NCBI GenBank assembly: GCA_964393405.1
Contig: CAYMTR010000001.1
Coordinates: 186,001 to 250,000 of the forward strand
Direction: 5' to 3'
DNA length: 64,000 nt
Origin: CAYMTR01 sp964393405
GTDB lineage: Bacteria; Bacteroidota; Bacteroidia; Bacteroidales; Prolixibacteraceae
Positions 1 to 10,291 of this stretch are shown piece after piece (positions within the stretch are counted from its first letter, which is position 1; each line of letters starts with the position of its first letter). The notes beneath the pieces were generated by a model, which did not search any database, was not told the DNA's origin, and saw only the letters and a list, made by a program, of their open reading frames with translations. The position numbers and the translations under genes are program-made.

Positions 1-1
1 C

Positions 2-712
2 CTCAATTGAAAATTTAACATCAAACTTCGAATTGTCCTTATTCTTTAAATTATTTAAAATCCTTATACTATCGCCTTCCCTTCTAACAAGAACACTTTC
101 CGCTGTTTTACTTGGAGTAGGCCAATTCTCAATAAGAGGAAATAAAAAATCTGCCGGATTTACTCTGAAAACCAGAATTGCTGCAACTTCATCTTGATAA
201 TCAAAAACCGGAGCAAGAAAATCAAGGGAAATTGTTCTCTTCTTTGCAGAATAGTATAAATCCCTTTTAATTATTTCCTTTTTATGAATAATCTCCTTAG
301 ATAAGTCAATTAAAATAGAATCAATATTTACTTCTCCGGGAACTACACTAAATAAAATATTCCCGCTTTTATCTATCATGAAAATATTATCATACCTTTT
401 ATCACTCATTATCCTCATGAGCGACCTTCTGTATTTTTCTTTGTTATCTTCTTCTCCTCGAAGAATTCTGACTGTAAGTTCAGTATACGGCTGACCTGTG
501 GAAAAAAAGCGAGCTTCCGACATCCTTTCCTTGTGCCACTGAGATAATTGATTGGATTTTAATGTTGCAATTGCCTGTAGCTCATTGTATTTTTCTTGCC
601 GGGTAGTTTTCTTTTCATCTTTATAATATAATAATCCAGTTAGCAACACCAATATACTAACTAAACAAGAAATCAATATAAGCTGATATTTTATCTTAAC
701 CTTAGGCTCCAT
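2..712 (-). CDS. Sensor protein, N-terminal part (probable histidine kinase sensor domain), cut by window edge
   Basis: A minus-strand frame starts at an ATG at 710-712 and stays open for 237 codons to the window edge, so the C-terminus is missing. The N-terminus (MEPKVKIKYQLILISC) has one strong membrane helix at about residues 8-27. An extracytoplasmic region of about 200 residues follows, with helical TLKSNQLSQWHKER, then IFMIDKSGNILFSV and AAILVFRVNPADFLFPLI. This layout is typical of Cache/PAS-like periplasmic sensors in front of histidine kinases or diguanylate cyclases. The output domain lies outside the window, so histidine kinase is inference from family layout. It is not coupled to the efflux operon, whose last gene ends at 808. 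Confidence 0.6.
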   Translation of the reverse strand, partial: MEPKVKIKYQLILISCLVSILVLLTGLLYYKDEKKTTRQEKYNELQAIATLKSNQLSQWHKERMSEARFFSTGQPYTELTVRILRGEEDNKEKYRRSLMRIMSDKRYDNIFMIDKSGNILFSVVPGEVNIDSILIDLSKEIIHKKEIIKRDLYYSAKKRTISLDFLAPVFDYQDEVAAILVFRVNPADFLFPLIENWPTPSKTAESVLVRREGDSIRILNNLKNKDNSKFDVKFSIE

Positions 713-807
713 CAGGTACAATTAAGTTTCCTGATTAAATTTAGGAAAAAACATTTAATAATTCATTATGAATTTATTGACTTATATCCATTTTTATTAC
801 AATGCAT

Positions 808-2106
808 TTATAATTCTCCAGTGAGCTGTTTCAATCTGGTCTCTGCCATCTTTAAGTTATATAGAAAATTTATCAGCCTTGTTGCAGACTGCTCAAAATC
901 CTGCTGTGCTAGCCTTACCTCAAGCGAAGTGGCTTCTCCCAACCTCATCCTTTGCAAACTGATTTCAATGTTCTCTTTCGCCAATTGATAATTCTCTTTT
1001 TCAATTGCCAATAATTTCCTATTATTCTCAAATTGTGTCATGGCGTTCAGAAATTCAGTCCCGGCCTCCAGCTTTATGTTCTCAAGATTGTACTCTGACT
1101 TTTCTAATCCGATCTTTGAAAGGTTAATCTGCCGTCTTAAGTCTCCCGACTGAAAAACAGGAATGTAAACATTTCCCCCTATCTGAGGACCAAAACTTCG
1201 GTTCGCCAATATTGAACCTTCAGTATTTAACGAATTAGAATAGTAATATCCTGCATTAAAATTTAAGCGTGGCAATTGCGATCTGTAACTTTCTTTTAAA
1301 AATAGTCTCTCAATACCAACTTGCTTTTCAAGGATAAGTAAATTGAGGTTATTCTTATATAGTTTGCTGTATAATTCTTCTCTTTGAGGTTCATATTTTA
1401 TTTCAATAGAATCAGATACTTCTATCTGAGTGTCAACCGGCATTGCCAGAAGCTTCGCCAACTCCCTCTTAGCATTGGTAATTGCATATTCCTGATTTAT
1501 TGTGTTCTCCTTATTTACATTCAAATCTATCTTTGCCTGTAATAAGTCTGTCTTCTTAAGCGACCCGGCATTAAAGCCCGCCTGAGCAATCTTAACCCTC
1601 TCTATATTAAATTCTAGGGTCTGCTTTATAGAATTAAGCTGCTGCTTCTGTTTCACCACATTGTAATACGAAGAAATAACTTCAGAAAGTGTCATCAATA
1701 CCTGCTCCTTAAACCTCAGCTCTCCCATTGCTTCAACCTCATTGAGCCTGTTTTTTGCTATAAACATCTTTCCCCCATCAAAAATCGTCCATGAAAGCTC
1801 TGCCCCTGCACCAAGAGTAGTTGTTCCTAATCCGCTGTAATTAACCTCACTTCCTCCAGCAATTTCTTGTTTTACATTTTTCAAAGCGTAGCTACCCGAA
1901 CCCGAAACTCCTATATCAGGTAACATTCCGGCATTTCCGGCAGTATTATTTATTTTTGTTATGTCCGCCTCTTTCCCCGAAATAATAATATCGTAATTGT
2001 CTTTTAATGCTATCCCAATAGCTTCATCAATAGTCAGCTTTAACTGAGCTTCGGTCGTAAAGAAGCTAAATATCAGTAATAGATATATGAGTCTTTTCAT
2101 GTTCAT
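808..2106 (-). CDS. TolC-family outer membrane efflux protein
   Basis: A 432-residue protein with a signal peptide (MNMKRLIYLLLIFSFFTTEAQ) and long amphipathic helices characteristic of the OEP/TolC fold (for example RVKIAQAGFNAGSLKKTDLL and ENIEISLQRMRLGEATSLE). It should form the outer-membrane channel of a tripartite efflux pump. Its ATG overlaps the stop codon of the upstream RND pump gene as ATGA, so the two are translationally coupled. It is the last gene of the minus-strand order adaptor, pump, channel. Length and helix-repeat layout match the family; the exported substrate cannot be read from the sequence. Confidence 0.93.
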   Translation of the reverse strand: MNMKRLIYLLLIFSFFTTEAQLKLTIDEAIGIALKDNYDIIISGKEADITKINNTAGNAGMLPDIGVSGSGSYALKNVKQEIAGGSEVNYSGLGTTTLGAGAELSWTIFDGGKMFIAKNRLNEVEAMGELRFKEQVLMTLSEVISSYYNVVKQKQQLNSIKQTLEFNIERVKIAQAGFNAGSLKKTDLLQAKIDLNVNKENTINQEYAITNAKRELAKLLAMPVDTQIEVSDSIEIKYEPQREELYSKLYKNNLNLLILEKQVGIERLFLKESYRSQLPRLNFNAGYYYSNSLNTEGSILANRSFGPQIGGNVYIPVFQSGDLRRQINLSKIGLEKSEYNLENIKLEAGTEFLNAMTQFENNRKLLAIEKENYQLAKENIEISLQRMRLGEATSLEVRLAQQDFEQSATRLINFLYNLKMAETRLKQLTGEL

Positions 2107-5100
2107 TTGTTTTCTGCCAAAACTAAATTTTCTTCATTCACTTTCTTTTTCTTACCCGACATCACAATGTACATTACCGGGATAACAAAGAGCGTCAGTA
2201 ACAGTGAGAACAAAATTCCACCAACTACTACAACTCCAAGCGGAATACGGCTTTCAGCCCCTGAACCTAATGCAAGTGCAATCGGCAAAGCACCGAATAC
2301 TGTTGCAAGCGATGTCATAATAATCGGTCTTAACCTCGAAGCCGCTGCTTCAAATGCTGCTGCCGGCTTATCCAGACCAGCCCTTTGTTTCTGATTTGCA
2401 AATTCAACTATCAGAATTCCATTCTTTGTCACAATTCCTATCAACAATAGCATCCCTATTTCTGAGAATATATTGAGCGTATGCCCGAATATCCAAAGGG
2501 AAAGCAATGCTCCTGCAATTGCCATCGGCACTGTAAGCATAATTATAAATGGATCGCGGAAGCTTTCAAATTGTGCTGCTAGAATCAGGTAAACCAACAA
2601 TAATGCAAGAATTAGAGCAAAAGATATATTCGAACTGCTTTCCGCAAAGTCTCTCGATGGACCTGAAAGATCAGTATTGAAGGAAGAATCAAGTAATTTA
2701 TCGGCTATCCTGTTCATCTCATCAATTCCATCCCCTAACGAATAACCGATTGCAAGGTTCGCAGATATTGTAGCCGATTTATATCTGTTGAAATGATATA
2801 AAGTCGGAGGATTGCTGTTTTCTTCAATCCTGACAAGATTATCAAGCTGAATCATCTCTCCGCTCTTACTCCTCACATAAAGCTTTGAAATATCTGCAGG
2901 ATTATCCCTGTTTTCTCTGTCAACCTGTGCTATAACGTAATATTGCTTGTTGTTCCTCAGAAAATAACCTGTTCTGCCTCCACTGAAAGCCATGTTCAAC
3001 GCATCTGTAATATCCTTTGTATTAACCCCTAAACTTGTCGCTTTCAACCTGTCAACAATAATATTTATCTCAGGTTTGTTGAACTTGAGGTCAACATCAA
3101 CAACGCTGAAAACTTCACTACCCCTAGCTTCTTCCAGAAAATTAGGCAGTACTTCCCTGATTTTTTGAAAGTCAATGTTCTGTAGCACATATTGCACAGG
3201 CAATCCTCTTGAAAATGCTGTTGCAATAGTCGGTTCCTGGCTTGCAATTACCCTTGCTCCTGATATCTGACTATATTTTTTCGACAATTCATCATAAATT
3301 TCTTGCTGTGTACGATCCCTTTCGTCAGGCTCAGAAAGCATCGTCATCACAAACCCAGAATTGCTTGAGTTTCCACCAAAACCTCCGTAGCGTGTAAGCA
3401 CAAACTTTAGCTCAGGTATATCGTTCATCTGCATTTCTGATATTGCATCTGTAATTTTCTGTGTAGTGGAGAACTCAGTCCCTTCAGGGGCAGTTATGGA
3501 TGTCCTGATAAAGCTATGATCTTCCATAGGAGCAAGCTCCGATTTAATATTTGCCCCTATCAGAACTATTATTAGAATACATATCCCCAGAATTGAAAAC
3601 GATGCCCATTTATGACCTATAAAAGCCTTCAATGCTTTCCTATAGCCATTTTCCATTGCCACAAAGAAAGATTCCGATTTAAGATAAAACTTAGAATGAT
3701 GTGAAAGGGATCCCCCCAACTTAACGTTTAAAACAGGTGTGAGAGTAAGCGAAACTAACGCTGAAATTATTATGGCACTTGCGACCACAATACCAAACTC
3801 CCTGAACAGTCTGCCTGTAAACCCTGAAAGAAAAATCACAGGAATAAACACTATAGCCAGTGTTAGCGAGGTTGATATTACTGCAAAGAATATTTCCCTT
3901 GTTCCTTCGGAAGCAGCCTTCCATTTGTCCATCCCTTTTTCTATCCTTTTGAAAATATTCTCAGTAACAACAATACCGTCGTCAACAACAAGTCCCGTGG
4001 CGAGTACAATACCCAAAAGGGTAAGCACATTTATAGAATAACCAAAAAGGTACATTACAAAGAAGGTGCCTATCAGTGAAACCGGAATATCAATCAAGGG
4101 CCTAAGAGCAATTACTATATTCCTAAAAAACAAGAAGATAATAATTACAACCAATATAATTGCGATTATCAATGTTTCAACTACATCATGTACCGAATTC
4201 TTGATAAACACAGAACGGTCACGTCCTATTTTAAGCTCCATTCCTTCAGGAAGGTTTTGCTTTATTTGCTCCAACCTCTTATGAAACTCGTCGGCTATAT
4301 CAATTGTATTGGCTCCCGGCAGAGGTACTAGCGCAAGGGTAACGCCATTGACACCGTTAACGGTAGCCCCCATTTCTTCGTTCTGAGGTCCCAACACCAC
4401 TTCACCAATATCGCTGAATCTTATTATTTGATTATCAGTCTGCTTAATAATTAGATTACTGAAATCTTCTTCTGTCACAAGCCTGCCGTAAGTCCTGATT
4501 GTAAGTTCAGTCGAATTGCCCCTGATTTTACCTCCCGGAGTTTCAACATTCTCTTTATTCAATGCTGATGTTATGTCTGCAATTGTGAGATTTCTTGCTG
4601 CTAGCTTTTCAGGATCAATCCATAAGCGCATCGCAGGTTTCTGCTCTCCAAATATTGAAACAGAGCTGATCCCCGGTATAGTCTGAAACTTTTCAAGAAG
4701 TACATTATCTGCATATTCACTGAGCTCAATAGCATTCATCATTGTACTTTGAGCAATAAGCATCATAATAGGTTCACTGTTGGCATCAGCCTTAGTGATT
4801 GTTGGCGGTGCATCAAGGTCTTGCGGTAATCGCCTTGTTGCCTGAGAAACCTTATCGCGCACATCATTTGCTGCTTTCTCAAGGTCGGCATCAAGCTCAA
4901 ATTCAACTGTTATCCAACTAGATCCAATTGATGATGATGATGAAATAGATTTAACCCCTTCAATACCATTTATCGAGCGCTCAAGAACTTCAGTTATCTG
5001 CGATTCTATGATTTCAGCATTGGCTCCTGTATAAGATGTGGAAACAGTAATAATGGGGGGATCGATGGCTGGGTAAAGCCTTACTCCTAGAAAGTTGAAC

Positions 5101-5183
5101 CCCACTATTCCCAACAGAACAATGAAAAGGCTAAGTACCGTAGCTCCGATAGGCCTCTTTAAAGCAATATCAGAAATGGTCAT
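2103..5183 (-). CDS. RND multidrug efflux permease (AcrB/HAE1 family)
   Basis: 1026 residues, full length for an AcrB-type proton antiporter of the inner membrane. The N-terminus MTISDIALKRPIGATVLSLF is the first transmembrane helix. Two large periplasmic loops lie between helices 1-2 and 7-8. The proton-relay aspartates are present as D401 and D402 in GLVVDDGIVVTEN. The distal permease repeat contains LIGIVTKNGILIVEFANQ. It overlaps the adaptor stop and the TolC start by 4 bp each, so all three subunits are likely made from one mRNA. Similarity is closest to HAE1 drug pumps rather than heavy-metal CzcA pumps; substrate unknown. Confidence 0.95.
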   Translation of the reverse strand: MTISDIALKRPIGATVLSLFIVLLGIVGFNFLGVRLYPAIDPPIITVSTSYTGANAEIIESQITEVLERSINGIEGVKSISSSSSIGSSWITVEFELDADLEKAANDVRDKVSQATRRLPQDLDAPPTITKADANSEPIMMLIAQSTMMNAIELSEYADNVLLEKFQTIPGISSVSIFGEQKPAMRLWIDPEKLAARNLTIADITSALNKENVETPGGKIRGNSTELTIRTYGRLVTEEDFSNLIIKQTDNQIIRFSDIGEVVLGPQNEEMGATVNGVNGVTLALVPLPGANTIDIADEFHKRLEQIKQNLPEGMELKIGRDRSVFIKNSVHDVVETLIIAIILVVIIIFLFFRNIVIALRPLIDIPVSLIGTFFVMYLFGYSINVLTLLGIVLATGLVVDDGIVVTENIFKRIEKGMDKWKAASEGTREIFFAVISTSLTLAIVFIPVIFLSGFTGRLFREFGIVVASAIIISALVSLTLTPVLNVKLGGSLSHHSKFYLKSESFFVAMENGYRKALKAFIGHKWASFSILGICILIIVLIGANIKSELAPMEDHSFIRTSITAPEGTEFSTTQKITDAISEMQMNDIPELKFVLTRYGGFGGNSSNSGFVMTMLSEPDERDRTQQEIYDELSKKYSQISGARVIASQEPTIATAFSRGLPVQYVLQNIDFQKIREVLPNFLEEARGSEVFSVVDVDLKFNKPEINIIVDRLKATSLGVNTKDITDALNMAFSGGRTGYFLRNNKQYYVIAQVDRENRDNPADISKLYVRSKSGEMIQLDNLVRIEENSNPPTLYHFNRYKSATISANLAIGYSLGDGIDEMNRIADKLLDSSFNTDLSGPSRDFAESSSNISFALILALLLVYLILAAQFESFRDPFIIMLTVPMAIAGALLSLWIFGHTLNIFSEIGMLLLIGIVTKNGILIVEFANQKQRAGLDKPAAAFEAAASRLRPIIMTSLATVFGALPIALALGSGAESRIPLGVVVVGGILFSLLLTLFVIPVMYIVMSGKKKKVNEENLVLAENK

Positions 5184-6250
5184 AATGCGCCTGTTTTAAT
5201 GTTGGAATAGATAAGATTTGAACCCTCTTTAAGAAACAATACTCCTGATATTACGACAGTATCCCCCGGCTGAACTCCCGATAAAACTTCAACAGCTCCG
5301 GTTGTTCTTATTCCAGTTTCAATTTCAACAAAGTGGGCCTTACCATTTTTTGCGACAACAACACTTTTACTCCTTTCCTGAGGTATTATAGCATGTGTAG
5401 GTATCAATAAAGCATTGCTGTTTTCGCTAAGTAACAGCTCCACATTCGTGTAAGCCCCCGGCATCAATTCTTTCGACGGATTTTCAACAACTGCCCTTAC
5501 TTTCAGGTTTCGCGTTGAAGCTTCTATCCCTTTTTCAGTTGCCATCACTGAAGCATTATATGTAGAAGCACCCCCCTGAAGGGTAAACTTCACACCCATG
5601 CCAGTATTTATCATTCCGCTGTATTTCTCCGGGACACTGAAATCGAGCTTAAGCTTGTTTTCCATCCTGATTGTTGCAAGAAGAGTGGAAGAGGGAATAA
5701 ACGCTCCCGGACTGATATTCCTAAGCCCTATCACACCATCGAAAGGGGCAAATACCTCGGTCTTCCGTATCTGCGCTTTAACAACTTCGATATCTGATTT
5801 TATCGAACTCACCTGCAACGACAGTTGGTCGTAATCGTTTTGACTTATTCCGTTTATTTTTAATAACTCTGACTGTCTTTCCAGAATCTTTTCCTGAATG
5901 GCAAGCTGACTTTTCAACTTACTTAAATTCGCCTGCAAGTCGTCGTCGAAAATCTTCACTAAAAGAGTTCCCCCTTTTACAAACTTCCCTTCTGGAAGGT
6001 TTAACCTGACAACCCTGCCCGGCACTTCATTGCGAAGCTCAACCTCCTCAAACGGCACCAGAGAACCTGATACCGAGATCTTATTTACTAGCAACGAAGG
6101 AGATACAACGTATGCATCTACTTTTGGAACAGGCCTGTTCCTCTGTCCCTGATTCGCTTTCTTATCTTCTTCTTTTTTTGAGCTACAGCTATAAAAAACT
6201 ATAATAGTAGAAAATAATAACAACAACCTTATGCAACTTCTAATTCTCAT
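5180..6250 (-). CDS. RND efflux periplasmic adaptor lipoprotein (HlyD/AcrA family)
   Basis: 356 residues. The N-terminus ends in a lipobox with C22 (FYSC followed by SSKKEEDKK), so the adaptor is probably anchored as a lipoprotein. Barrel-sandwich halves flank a coiled-coil hairpin at about residues 100-145 (LSKLKSQLAIQEKILERQ). The motif VFAPFDGVIGLRNISPGAF is the classic second lipoyl half, and a membrane-proximal domain follows (ALLIPTHAIIPQERS). It is the first gene of the efflux operon and its stop overlaps the pump start by 4 bp. It bridges pump and TolC channel. No dedicated regulator gene is visible next to it. Confidence 0.93.
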   Translation of the reverse strand: MRIRSCIRLLLLFSTIIVFYSCSSKKEEDKKANQGQRNRPVPKVDAYVVSPSLLVNKISVSGSLVPFEEVELRNEVPGRVVRLNLPEGKFVKGGTLLVKIFDDDLQANLSKLKSQLAIQEKILERQSELLKINGISQNDYDQLSLQVSSIKSDIEVVKAQIRKTEVFAPFDGVIGLRNISPGAFIPSSTLLATIRMENKLKLDFSVPEKYSGMINTGMGVKFTLQGGASTYNASVMATEKGIEASTRNLKVRAVVENPSKELMPGAYTNVELLLSENSNALLIPTHAIIPQERSKSVVVAKNGKAHFVEIETGIRTTGAVEVLSGVQPGDTVVISGVLFLKEGSNLIYSNIKTGAL

Positions 6251-6342
6251 AACCTAAATTGTTTCATCTAATGATAATAAGACTTAAAAATAGTGATAAA
6301 GTTTAAGGATTATAAAAATATTTTCATTTTAACAGTAATATA

Positions 6343-7923
6343 CTATCGTCTTTCATATAGTAATATATATTTATCGGTAGAGTTAAATTTTAACCTAAAA
6401 TCGGTCGATAACAAATCCATTAATTCTTTCCACTGGGGGGAATTAATCTTATCCAGATTGCCATACAACAACACATAATCAATCTGTTTGCTTGTTAAGG
6501 ATTTTGGATTTGATGGCCAGGTTATACCAGAAATAGATCTTTTATCAGATAATAAAATATTTGGCATTTTATCTAATTTCCAATTTATCGGGAACCAGCC
6601 AACACTTGCTTCGTAATTTTCTAAAATGATTAATGGCTTATTTATTCCTATATAGTTTGAAAAATGATTCTCTATAAAGTTATCTGAAAAATTAACAGGC
6701 AAAACAATACTATTCATTTTTATATGCTTATCAGTTTCACTTATAGAAATTGCATTTCTGTTCATGCCTTTAATCGCCCCATTTAAATGCTTGAATGTTA
6801 GTCCAATATGTAATAACATGAAAATAACTATAAATACTGTTACTATTTTTGTCCTGACAGGACGTGCACCTATATAAATCAGACTAAAAATAAAGAACAT
6901 AAGGCAGTACCTGTCTGACATCATCCCTGCCCCCGAACCATCTGGGCTTATAAAAAGTAATAATAGTGTTAATAATAACGGGATCAACATTATGTTGCCT
7001 TTATTCAAAAACTTATTTCTATTTGTTTTTGAATTATTGGCTGGAATAAAGCTTAATACCAACATTATTAATAAGATATAAAAATAATGCTCTGTTATAT
7101 TTTTATCTCCAGCATAATCATAAACAATGAAAGGCCTGGCATCATTAATCCATTTTAATAATTCCTTGGCTGAATATGAATGTTCTGATGGAAAGAATTG
7201 AACACTTGAATAAAATATTAATAAAAAAATTAATCCGGGTATTGAGGCAAAAAGAAGTATACTTAACTTTTTAAATGCAAATCTAATTGCAATACTCAGT
7301 TCTTTATTCTTAATATACTCTTTGTAAGAAAAATATAAAGTGTATAATCCCAATGTTAACCCGGTGAATCCAAAAATCAAAATGTTTGAGAAGTAGTTTG
7401 TTAATAATAAAATAAAAAGAATAATGAAGTTTATTAGCTTCATTGAATTGTAGTATCGTAACCAATAACCTATTGTGAGAAAGAAAAGAATAAATGATAA
7501 ACAAAAGTTATAGAATCCCAGATGAAACAGAAAAGAGTATATAAATGGAAATATTAATACACTAAGAAACTTATTGTCTGGATTTAAAGACGTGATTAAA
7601 TACCTAAATGACAATGCCATTCCTGAAACATATATTATTATAAGTAGTTTTTCTGCTATCCATGCAGGTAAGAAAAACCTAAAAATGAGAATAATAAAAT
7701 GACTTGTCCAGTTTGGGATATAAAACTTATTAATTGTGTAGTATTCAGCTAAGGTCTCATTACCTTTTAAAAGTTCTAATAAAATATTAGAATTATAAAG
7801 ATGAGCTGGACCATCCATTGAGGGATAAAACTTTGTAAAACAAAGAAATATAATATTAAAAAGTAATAAAGAATAAAATAAGTATTTGCTTTCAATAATT
7901 GTTGTAATATACTTCTTAATCAT
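6343..7923 (-). CDS. Polytopic membrane protein, possibly GT-C type glycosyltransferase
   Basis: 526 residues with roughly 10-11 hydrophobic helices followed by a soluble C-terminal tail of about 130 residues. The first extracytoplasmic loop holds an acidic motif, YPSMDGPAHLYNS, in the place where GT-C glycosyltransferases carry catalytic acidic residues. That resemblance is the only functional clue. The gene is visibly more AT-rich than its neighbours, with many Ile, Asn, Lys and Phe codons. It is transcribed away from the T9SS cargo gene across a 402 bp spacer and sits just upstream of the efflux operon in the same direction, but a gap of about 90 bp argues against coupling. An uncharacterised membrane protein of another kind is equally possible. 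Confidence 0.55.
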   Translation of the reverse strand: MIKKYITTIIESKYLFYSLLLFNIIFLCFTKFYPSMDGPAHLYNSNILLELLKGNETLAEYYTINKFYIPNWTSHFIILIFRFFLPAWIAEKLLIIIYVSGMALSFRYLITSLNPDNKFLSVLIFPFIYSFLFHLGFYNFCLSFILFFLTIGYWLRYYNSMKLINFIILFILLLTNYFSNILIFGFTGLTLGLYTLYFSYKEYIKNKELSIAIRFAFKKLSILLFASIPGLIFLLIFYSSVQFFPSEHSYSAKELLKWINDARPFIVYDYAGDKNITEHYFYILLIMLVLSFIPANNSKTNRNKFLNKGNIMLIPLLLTLLLLFISPDGSGAGMMSDRYCLMFFIFSLIYIGARPVRTKIVTVFIVIFMLLHIGLTFKHLNGAIKGMNRNAISISETDKHIKMNSIVLPVNFSDNFIENHFSNYIGINKPLIILENYEASVGWFPINWKLDKMPNILLSDKRSISGITWPSNPKSLTSKQIDYVLLYGNLDKINSPQWKELMDLLSTDFRLKFNSTDKYILLYERR

Positions 7924-8325
7924 TTTGGCGAATTTAGTAAAATGTTTGCTTACTAGTTTACAACCACCATTTTGTTAATCTAAATTTCTGTTAAATATAA
8001 TGTTTTGTTATAGATTTTCAAGAGAACAAACATTTTTTCCCAAATATTTCTAAATCATGGGATGAAATCTCTACAGTTTTATTGCTTTTGAGTCACTGAA
8101 ACTATTGTACGTTCCAATACCTGTTTCGGATTAACTCAACAGATAAACTAATTCCAATAAAACAAGTAATCTAATTTTATGACAACAGAGGTAACTAAAA
8201 ATTTGAAATCAATATGATATTTGATAACTTTCAATCCGTAACTTAATTGGTATTACTCAAACTTGACTCTCTCACAATAATTCACCAACTTTATATGTTA
8301 TTAGCCTATTGTTAATCTTTTAGGT
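7924..8325. other. 402 bp AT-rich divergent intergenic region
   Basis: This lies between the divergent starts of the membrane protein (minus) and the T9SS cargo (plus), so it should carry both promoters. I saw no convincing TAnnTTTG -7 box at either end, no RNA-like hairpin and no credible small gene. Confidence 0.5.
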
Positions 8326-10248
8326 ATGAAAAAAACTCTTGTCGCTTTATTTTTTATTCTTGCTAATCTTATTTCATGTCCCTCTTTTTCTTCGGATAAT
8401 TATTGCAAGCTAAAAATTGGAACTAACCTTTCAGGGATCTCCGACTGGATGACAGAGATGCCTTTTGTTGATATGATGCACCATGCACGCACCTGGGGCA
8501 CCAGGAATAAGTCGTCGTGGATTGATGGGGCGGTAAACGAATGGAATACTGAACTTCAGAATCTTATTGAGTACGACGAAAATGGCTACCCTCTGGAACT
8601 TCCTTTTTACGCTGAGGACATAGGACTCGAAGACTCGCAGGCTGTTTTTGCTTGCTGGGCAAACCTTGAAGCCTGGAGCGCGGGCACTTACATTCTGTTG
8701 TATGAGGGAGAGGGAGAATTTGACTTTGGGGGCGACAGCGAAATTATTTCTCAAAAACTGGGAAGGATTGAAGTGATGGTTAATCCGCCAACAGAAGCAG
8801 GATATATGGATTTGAAAATCACAAGGTCTAAAAGGGGAAATCATGTTAGAAACCTCCGTTTTCTGATGCCGGGACATGAGTTTACCTACGAAACTCACCC
8901 TTTTAACCCCCTTTTCCTTGAAAGAGTAGAGCCGTTCAAGGTAATTCGGTTTATGGACTGGGGATCAACTAATAACTGGGGTCATGGATATATGTGGGAA
9001 TGTGACGACAGTCCTGAAGATACCATCCTTTCTCCATGGAGCGATAGAAGCAAGGTGAACAATTATACATGGTCGACATCCAGAGGAGTTCCGTATGAGA
9101 CAATGTGCGACTTGTGCAATGAACTCCAAAAAGATATGTGGGTCTGTGTTCCCCATTGTGCTTCTGATGAGTACATCCGGGAAATGGCAGAACTGATTAA
9201 AAACAGACTTGACCCCGATCTGAATATTTATGTAGAATATAGCAATGAGATATGGAACTGGATGTTTGGCCAGACCCATTGGCTCAATACTTTCTTTTGC
9301 GAAGGAAGAGGAATATCATGGCCTGAAGGTATTGTCGACCATATTCAGAATAATCTGGATATATGGACTGATGTGTTCACCGATGAACCTGACAGATTGA
9401 TACGGGTTGCCGGGGTTCAGACTGCATGGCAGGATGTTGCCAACAAAACTGTCTTTAACCTGAAAGAAGGAAGTTTTGACGCTGTGGCTATTACCGGCTA
9501 TTTTGGTTTGGGAGAAGATGCCGATGCCGAACTTGATGCTCTGGGTGAAAATGCAACAGTTTCGGATATTGCCCGGCTTGTTAGAAAGCAAAGGAAAGAA
9601 AACGAGGTTGAATGGATTAAAAGCCAGTATAATGAGATTGGTGAAAAACTTGGTGTCTCTATGGTTTATTATGAAGCCGGACAACACATCACCCCTACCC
9701 CTTTCGGCGAAGAACCCTCATATTCACAGGCATTGCTCGATCTACAGAGAGACACTACAATGTATAACCTCTATAAAGAGTGGTACGAAATTATTGAAAG
9801 TATTATTCCTGAAGGTGAAACAGCAACATACATGAATTTTTCGTTCATTGCTTCTCTAAGCGCCCGATATGGCAGCTGGGGAATTCTTGAGACTCTCGGT
9901 CAGGACACAACAAAAATCCCTGCACCGAAATATACTGCCACTCTTGAACAAATAAGAAAATGTGAAAACCCCGTTTCTTCAGGAGAAATTAAGAAAATCA
10001 TTACTGAACCATTGTCCGAAAAGATAAAGCTATTTAATAGAGGGAAAAACCAATTTGTTATTATGAGCGAAAACCGGTTAAAGGATGTTCAACTATTCGA
10101 TATAAGAGGACGAAGTTTATATATTCAGGCAGCTGAAAACCCTGATTACATGGAACTCAACCTTAACATCCTTCCTGTGGGAATGTATATAATGAGGATA
10201 AAATCGGAAGGATTCGAAACAAGCAAGAAATTCAATATCACCAAATAA
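8326..10248 (+). CDS. Secreted T9SS cargo with glycoside-hydrolase-like (clan GH-A type) domain
   Basis: 640 residues with a signal peptide (MKKTLVALFFILANLISCPSFSS). The body begins LKIGTNLSGISDWMTEMPFVD. It contains YVEYSNEIWNW, where N307-E308 resembles the Asn-Glu acid/base pair of clan GH-A glycosidases. VYYEAGQH, with E450, is placed like the strand-7 nucleophile. The last 75 or so residues (VQLFDIRGRSLY, LPVGMYIMRIKSEG, TSKKFNITK) form a type A T9SS sorting domain, so the protein should be exported and attached to the surface or released. The glycosidase reading comes from motif spacing only. The gene appears monocistronic; the next gene is convergent. Confidence 0.7.
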   Translation: MKKTLVALFFILANLISCPSFSSDNYCKLKIGTNLSGISDWMTEMPFVDMMHHARTWGTRNKSSWIDGAVNEWNTELQNLIEYDENGYPLELPFYAEDIGLEDSQAVFACWANLEAWSAGTYILLYEGEGEFDFGGDSEIISQKLGRIEVMVNPPTEAGYMDLKITRSKRGNHVRNLRFLMPGHEFTYETHPFNPLFLERVEPFKVIRFMDWGSTNNWGHGYMWECDDSPEDTILSPWSDRSKVNNYTWSTSRGVPYETMCDLCNELQKDMWVCVPHCASDEYIREMAELIKNRLDPDLNIYVEYSNEIWNWMFGQTHWLNTFFCEGRGISWPEGIVDHIQNNLDIWTDVFTDEPDRLIRVAGVQTAWQDVANKTVFNLKEGSFDAVAITGYFGLGEDADAELDALGENATVSDIARLVRKQRKENEVEWIKSQYNEIGEKLGVSMVYYEAGQHITPTPFGEEPSYSQALLDLQRDTTMYNLYKEWYEIIESIIPEGETATYMNFSFIASLSARYGSWGILETLGQDTTKIPAPKYTATLEQIRKCENPVSSGEIKKIITEPLSEKIKLFNRGKNQFVIMSENRLKDVQLFDIRGRSLYIQAAENPDYMELNLNILPVGMYIMRIKSEGFETSKKFNITK

Positions 10249-10291
10249 CCGGTATTTCGGAAAGCCAAATAACAGGTACTGTTATGATTTA

